A program made the translations under genes and the position numbers. A DNA stretch of 64,000 bases from Burkholderiales bacterium. GTDB lineage: Bacteria; Pseudomonadota; Gammaproteobacteria; Burkholderiales; Burkholderiaceae_C. The DNA is taken from NCBI GenBank assembly GCA_016219375.1, contig JACRNC010000024.1, forward strand, positions 1-64,000, read 5' to 3'. Below, one piece after another: positions 60,821 through 64,000 of this stretch. The stretch's first letter is position 1. Each line of letters begins with the position of its first letter. Under the pieces are notes generated by a model, which did no database searches, had not been told where the DNA came from, and was given only the letters and a program-made list of their open reading frames with translations.

Positions 60821-61339
60821 TTAACGCCGCCCGCGCAGCAGCAGCCCGCCCAGCGCCAGGCCCACGGCGAAGGCGCCGTAGGTCAGGAACACGCTGCGCG
60901 AGGACAGCCGGCGCTCGAAGCCCGGGGTGAGCCGCTGCGGCACCAGCTTGAGGTCCACCGCCGCCGCAATCGCCGTGGTGCCGGCGGCGGCCAGGGCCAC
61001 GCGCTTGATGTTGCGGCCGGCGCCGCCGCGCAGCAGCTGGTCGAACAGCAGGCCCCAGAACACGCCGCTGGCCTGGTGGATGAGCGCGCCGGGCAGGGTG
61101 TAGCGCAGGCTGGCGTCGTCCTGCACCAGGGCCTTGTCGCCATAGACCCAGTGGCTGGGCGCGTTGATGGGCGCCACCGCGCTGCCCGTCTCCTGCCGGC
61201 CGCGCCGGGCCATCACGCCCATCGACAGCAGGCCGGCCAGCGTGCCGCTGACGGCCGCGCGCTTGACCGACGACAGCGCGGCCTGGGCCAGGGCGCCGCG
61301 CAGCGAGGGCGTGGCGGCGATGGGGTGGAGGGCGGACAT
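60821..61339 (-). CDS. Small membrane protein of unknown function (172 residues)
   Basis: A 172-residue protein with about four hydrophobic segments, including SGTLAGLLSMGVMARRG, ALAAAGTTAIAAAVDLKLVP and VFLTYGAFAVGLALGGLLL. Motifs ALIHQASGVFWGLLFDQLL and LVPQRLTPGFERRLSSRSVF are well formed and the usual codon pattern is kept, so the gene is likely real. No family recognised. It lies upstream of the gene at 60050-60619 on the same strand with a 201-bp gap, and divergent from the gene at 61454. Confidence 0.65.
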   Translation of the reverse strand: MSALHPIAATPSLRGALAQAALSSVKRAAVSGTLAGLLSMGVMARRGRQETGSAVAPINAPSHWVYGDKALVQDDASLRYTLPGALIHQASGVFWGLLFDQLLRGGAGRNIKRVALAAAGTTAIAAAVDLKLVPQRLTPGFERRLSSRSVFLTYGAFAVGLALGGLLLRGRR

Positions 61340-61453
61340 GACTCTTCCTTGTTCGATGGGTGTCGCAGGCAGCGGGCCGGTTGCGGCGCACGGCCCGGGG
61401 AATGTGGCTTGCCGGCCAACGGCAATCGGTGTTCCGTCCTGCCCTGCCACGTG

Positions 61454-62836
61454 ATGCAAGCTCCTGCCCTGCCCTCCTTGCGTGTGCTGCTCACCGGCGC
61501 CACCGGCCTGATCGGCTCGGCCATCGGCGACGCGCTGTCCGCGCGCGGCCATCAGGTGGTGCGTGTGGTGCGCGACCCCGTGGCCGCGGCGCATCGCTGG
61601 CCGGGGCAGCCGACGGTGGAGCGCGACATGGCCCGCGCGCATCGGCCCGAGCACTGGGCCCCGGCGCTGGCCGGCATCGACGTGGTGGTCAACGCCGTGG
61701 GCATCCTGCAGGAGCGCGGCGCGCAGACCTTCGATGCGCTGCACCGGCGCGGGCCGGTGGCCTTGTTCCAGGCCGCCGCCGATGCATGCGTGCAGCGCGT
61801 GGTGCAGGTCTCGGCCCTGGGTGCCGACGAGGGCGCGCAGACGGCCTATCACCTGAGCAAGCGCGACGCGGACGAGGCGCTGCTGGGCCTGGCCCGCGCC
61901 GGGCGGCTGCAGGCCGTGGTGCTGCAGCCGTCCCTCATCTTCTCGCCGCAGGGAGCCAGCACGACGATGTTCAGCACCTGGGCCAGCCTGCCGGTGATCC
62001 CGCTGCCCGCGGGCGGCGGCCAGGGCGTGCAGCCGGTGCACCTGGAGGATGTGGTGCAGATCGCCGTGGCGGCGGTGGAGGGCCGTGCCCCCGCGGGCGC
62101 TGACGCAGCGCAGCGCATCGCCGTGGTCGGCCCCACGCCGCTGACCCTGCGCAGCTACCTGCTCACGCTGCGCCGCGGGATGGGCCTGGGCCGTGCGTGG
62201 ACCGTGGCCATCCCCGCGCCGCTGGTCGAGTGGGCCGTGCGCATCGCCGCCCGCCTGCCCGGCGCACTGGCCGATGAAGACACCTGGCGCATGCTGCAGC
62301 GGGGCAACGTGGCCGATGCACGCGACACGGTGGCCTGGCTGGGCCACGAGCCGCGTGCGGCCGACCGCTTCATCCCCGCCGCCTGGCGTGACGGCCTGCG
62401 TGCGCGGGCGGCGCTCAACTGGCTGCTGCCGCTGCTGCGCGCCAGCGTCGCTGCGGTGTGGATCGTCACCGCCATCGTCTCGGCCTTCGTGTGGCCGGTG
62501 GACGGCCCGGACGGCAGCCTGGCCCTGCTGCGCGCCACCGGCATCGGGCCCGGCTCCGGCAGCCCCGGTTGGCTGGCCACGCGGGAGGCCGGCTTGCTGG
62601 CGCTGTATGGCGCCGCGGCGCTGGACGGCGTGCTGGGCGTGCTGACGCTGCTCAAGCCCAGCCGCTGGCTGTGGCGGGCACAGATGGCGCTGATGGGCTT
62701 CTACACGGTGATGATCAGCCTGTGCCTGCCGCAGTTCTGGGCGCATCCGTATGGCCCGGTACTGAAGAACCTGCCGCTGCTGGCGGTGCTGATCCTGCTG
62801 CACCACTTCGAGCCACCCCAAGCGAGGCCCCGGTGA
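61454..62836 (+). CDS. NAD(P)-binding SDR protein with DoxX-like membrane tail
   Basis: A 460-residue fusion. The N-terminal Rossmann domain is of the atypical/extended SDR type (VLLTGATGLIGSAIGDALSA, VVNAVGILQERG, YHLSKRDADEAL with a Y-x3-K). A linker precedes a C-terminal membrane part (about 330-455, four hydrophobic segments, with LLALYGAAALDGVLGVLTLL) resembling DoxX-like domains. Such fusions are common in Burkholderiales; their reaction is unknown. ATG 61454 is directly preceded by GTG. Overlaps the next gene by 4 bp. Confidence 0.82.
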   Translation: MQAPALPSLRVLLTGATGLIGSAIGDALSARGHQVVRVVRDPVAAAHRWPGQPTVERDMARAHRPEHWAPALAGIDVVVNAVGILQERGAQTFDALHRRGPVALFQAAADACVQRVVQVSALGADEGAQTAYHLSKRDADEALLGLARAGRLQAVVLQPSLIFSPQGASTTMFSTWASLPVIPLPAGGGQGVQPVHLEDVVQIAVAAVEGRAPAGADAAQRIAVVGPTPLTLRSYLLTLRRGMGLGRAWTVAIPAPLVEWAVRIAARLPGALADEDTWRMLQRGNVADARDTVAWLGHEPRAADRFIPAAWRDGLRARAALNWLLPLLRASVAAVWIVTAIVSAFVWPVDGPDGSLALLRATGIGPGSGSPGWLATREAGLLALYGAAALDGVLGVLTLLKPSRWLWRAQMALMGFYTVMISLCLPQFWAHPYGPVLKNLPLLAVLILLHHFEPPQARPR

Positions 62837-63297
62837 GCTACCTGATCGCCAAATGGCTGCACATCCTGTCGTCCACCGTGCTCTTCGGCACCGGCATCGG
62901 CAGCGCGTTCTACATGTTCTTCGCCACGCTCAAGCGCGACCCGCGCGTGGTGGCGTCGGTGGTGGGCCTGGTGGTGTGGGCGGATGCGATCTTCACCACC
63001 AGCACCATCATCTTCCAGCCCCTGAGCGGCTGGACCATGCTGCACCTGGCCGGCATCCCGCTTTCGACCCGCTGGGTGCAGTGGTCCATTGGCCTGTATG
63101 TGCTGGCCACGGCCTGTTGGCTGCCGGTGGTGTGGCTGCAGATCAAGCTGCGCGACATCGCCCGCCAGGCCGCCGCCGCCGGCACGCCGCTGCCGCGGCG
63201 CTACTGGCGGCTCTTCGCCGTCTGGGTGGCGCTGGGCGTGCCGGCGCTGATCGCCTTCCTGGTCATCTTCTGGTTGATGGTGGCCAAGCCGGCTTGA
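62833..63297 (+). CDS. DUF2269 family membrane protein
   Basis: A 154-residue membrane protein with four transmembrane segments (WLHILSSTVLFGTGIGSAFY, VVGLVVWADAIFTTSTIIFQ, WSIGLYVLATACWLPVVWLQ, VALGVPALIAFLVIFWLMVA). The start VSYLIAKWLHILSS and R-x-W-R/K pattern fit the DUF2269 family, often linked with DoxX-type SDR fusions. GTG 62833 overlaps the previous stop (GTGA), so the two are translationally coupled. Confidence 0.8.
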   Translation: MSYLIAKWLHILSSTVLFGTGIGSAFYMFFATLKRDPRVVASVVGLVVWADAIFTTSTIIFQPLSGWTMLHLAGIPLSTRWVQWSIGLYVLATACWLPVVWLQIKLRDIARQAAAAGTPLPRRYWRLFAVWVALGVPALIAFLVIFWLMVAKPA

Positions 63298-63328
63298 GGG
63301 CCGGCTGGGGTGGCGAAGCCGGCTTGAG
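63281..63328 (+). repeat. Short tandem duplication of the DUF2269 gene end
   Basis: The last codons and stop of the gene (TGGCCAAGCCGGCTTGAG, 63281-63298) are repeated at 63311-63328 with one base changed, a 30-bp period. It leaves the coding end intact and places a second stop downstream. Confidence 0.85.
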
Positions 63329-63393
63329 CGCTGCACGACGTGGCGGCTGCCGCTTGGGCCGCACGCCGGTCGCGTGCAGCCGCCGGCCGGGCC

Positions 63394-64000
63394 TCAGCGC
63401 AGCAGCCGTTCGGCTTTGAGGGCCGCCTGCACCGCCGGCCGCTCGCGGACGCGGTCCATGTAGGCGGCGATGTGCGGCCATTGCTGCACGTCGATCTTGA
63501 CCCACTGCGTCCAGTTGACGACGGTGAAGAGGTACGCATCGGCCACGGTGAAGTGCGTGCCCATCAGCAGCTCGTGGCCGGGCTGGGCCAGCTGCTCATC
63601 GACCCAGGCCAGGCGCCTGGCGATGCTGGCCCGCGCGGCGGCCTGCGTCTCCTCGTGCGAGGGATAGAACAGCGGCGCGAAGCTCTTGTGCAGCTCGGAG
63701 GTGATGAAGTTGAGCCACTCCATCAGCCGGTAGCGCTCCAGCGTGCCGAAGGGCGGCGCCAGCTTGGCAGCCGGGGCCAGGTCGGCGATGTACTGCAGGA
63801 TGACGCCGGCCTCGGTCAGGCGCTCACCGTCGTCGAGCTCCAGCACGGGCACGTAGCCCTTGGGGTTGATGGTGTGGAAGTCGGTGCCGTCGTCGAGCTT
63901 GTGCGTCTTGGTGCTGGCACGCACCAGCTCGAAGGGCAGCTCGGCCTCGCGCAGCGCGATGTGCGGAGCGAGCGAGCAGGCGCCGTTGCTGTAGTAGAGC
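63394..64000 (-). CDS. Glutathione S-transferase, 5' end beyond the window
   Basis: The visible 202 residues (minus strand, cut at the right edge) begin LYYSNGACSLAPHIALREAE, the start of a beta-class GST thioredoxin fold with the catalytic Cys, then NPKGYVPVLELDDGERLTEA with the cis-Pro, and a helical C-terminal domain (HFTVADAYLFTVVNWTQWVK). GSTs join glutathione to electrophiles or act as peroxidases. Only two or so N-terminal residues are missing. Confidence 0.92.
   Translation of the reverse strand, partial: LYYSNGACSLAPHIALREAELPFELVRASTKTHKLDDGTDFHTINPKGYVPVLELDDGERLTEAGVILQYIADLAPAAKLAPPFGTLERYRLMEWLNFITSELHKSFAPLFYPSHEETQAAARASIARRLAWVDEQLAQPGHELLMGTHFTVADAYLFTVVNWTQWVKIDVQQWPHIAAYMDRVRERPAVQAALKAERLLR

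Overview
The window is about 70% GC, densely packed chromosomal DNA of a motile betaproteobacterium of the order Burkholderiales. Gene content and order (mlaFEDACB beside gltBD, flhDC-motAB-cheYZ, an EpsA-type LuxR regulator, an AlgZ/AlgR-like pair next to argH) fit the Rubrivivax/Leptothrix/Roseateles/Comamonadaceae side of the order. The species cannot be fixed from sequence alone. No rRNA, tRNA, prophage or intact insertion sequence was seen.

Layout. 0.3-7.4 kb (+): a giant FAD/Fe-S oxidoreductase, a HIT protein, a GltS-type carrier, a DUF971 protein and ubiE. 8.1-12.6 kb: pgi and tal (-) divergent from zwf (+), a sugar-phosphate block. 12.5-16.8 kb (-): the complete mlaFEDACB phospholipid-transport operon. 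16.9-23.2 kb (-): gltBD glutamate synthase. 23.3-24.0 kb (-): a REP-associated transposase relative that has lost both catalytic signatures. 24.3-26.7 kb (+): ferredoxin-reductase-like protein plus fatty acid desaturase. 27.4-31.9 kb (+): flhDC, motAB, cheY and cheZ. 32.2-34.1 kb (-): LytTR regulator and histidine kinase; then argH (+). 36.0-42.7 kb: SDR, class II amidotransferase, GNAT-like acyltransferase, corA, dinB. 42.4-54.1 kb (-): a type II secretion/type IV pilus-like operon ending near an EpsA regulator. 54.2-64.0 kb: repeat protein, ComEA-like protein, rnpB, dsbD, a broken SDR gene, small membrane proteins and a glutathione S-transferase cut by the right edge.

The most unusual content is non-coding. 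Five elements of 230-234 bp lie in intergenic DNA: three of one family (7464-7695, 7805-8036, 26732-26964) and two of another (37310-37539, 37644-37877). Each is bounded by 22-31 bp inverted repeats. Between copies the terminal arms and internal hairpins change in a compensatory way, so base pairing is kept while sequence is not. The two families share a 25-bp block that matches at 23 positions. They look like one superfamily of structured intergenic elements, either non-autonomous mobile elements or structured RNAs. The second cluster is followed by two copies of a 28-bp direct repeat with a 61-bp period, the spacing of a type I-E CRISPR unit.

Regulatory readings: a sigma-28-like promoter before motA, a GTGAAC-type palindrome before the desaturase operon, a good -10 for rnpB at the dsbD stop codon, and one compound motif shared by the promoters of epsA and of the secretion operon. 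The shared motif suggests that the regulator and the secretion system are controlled together.
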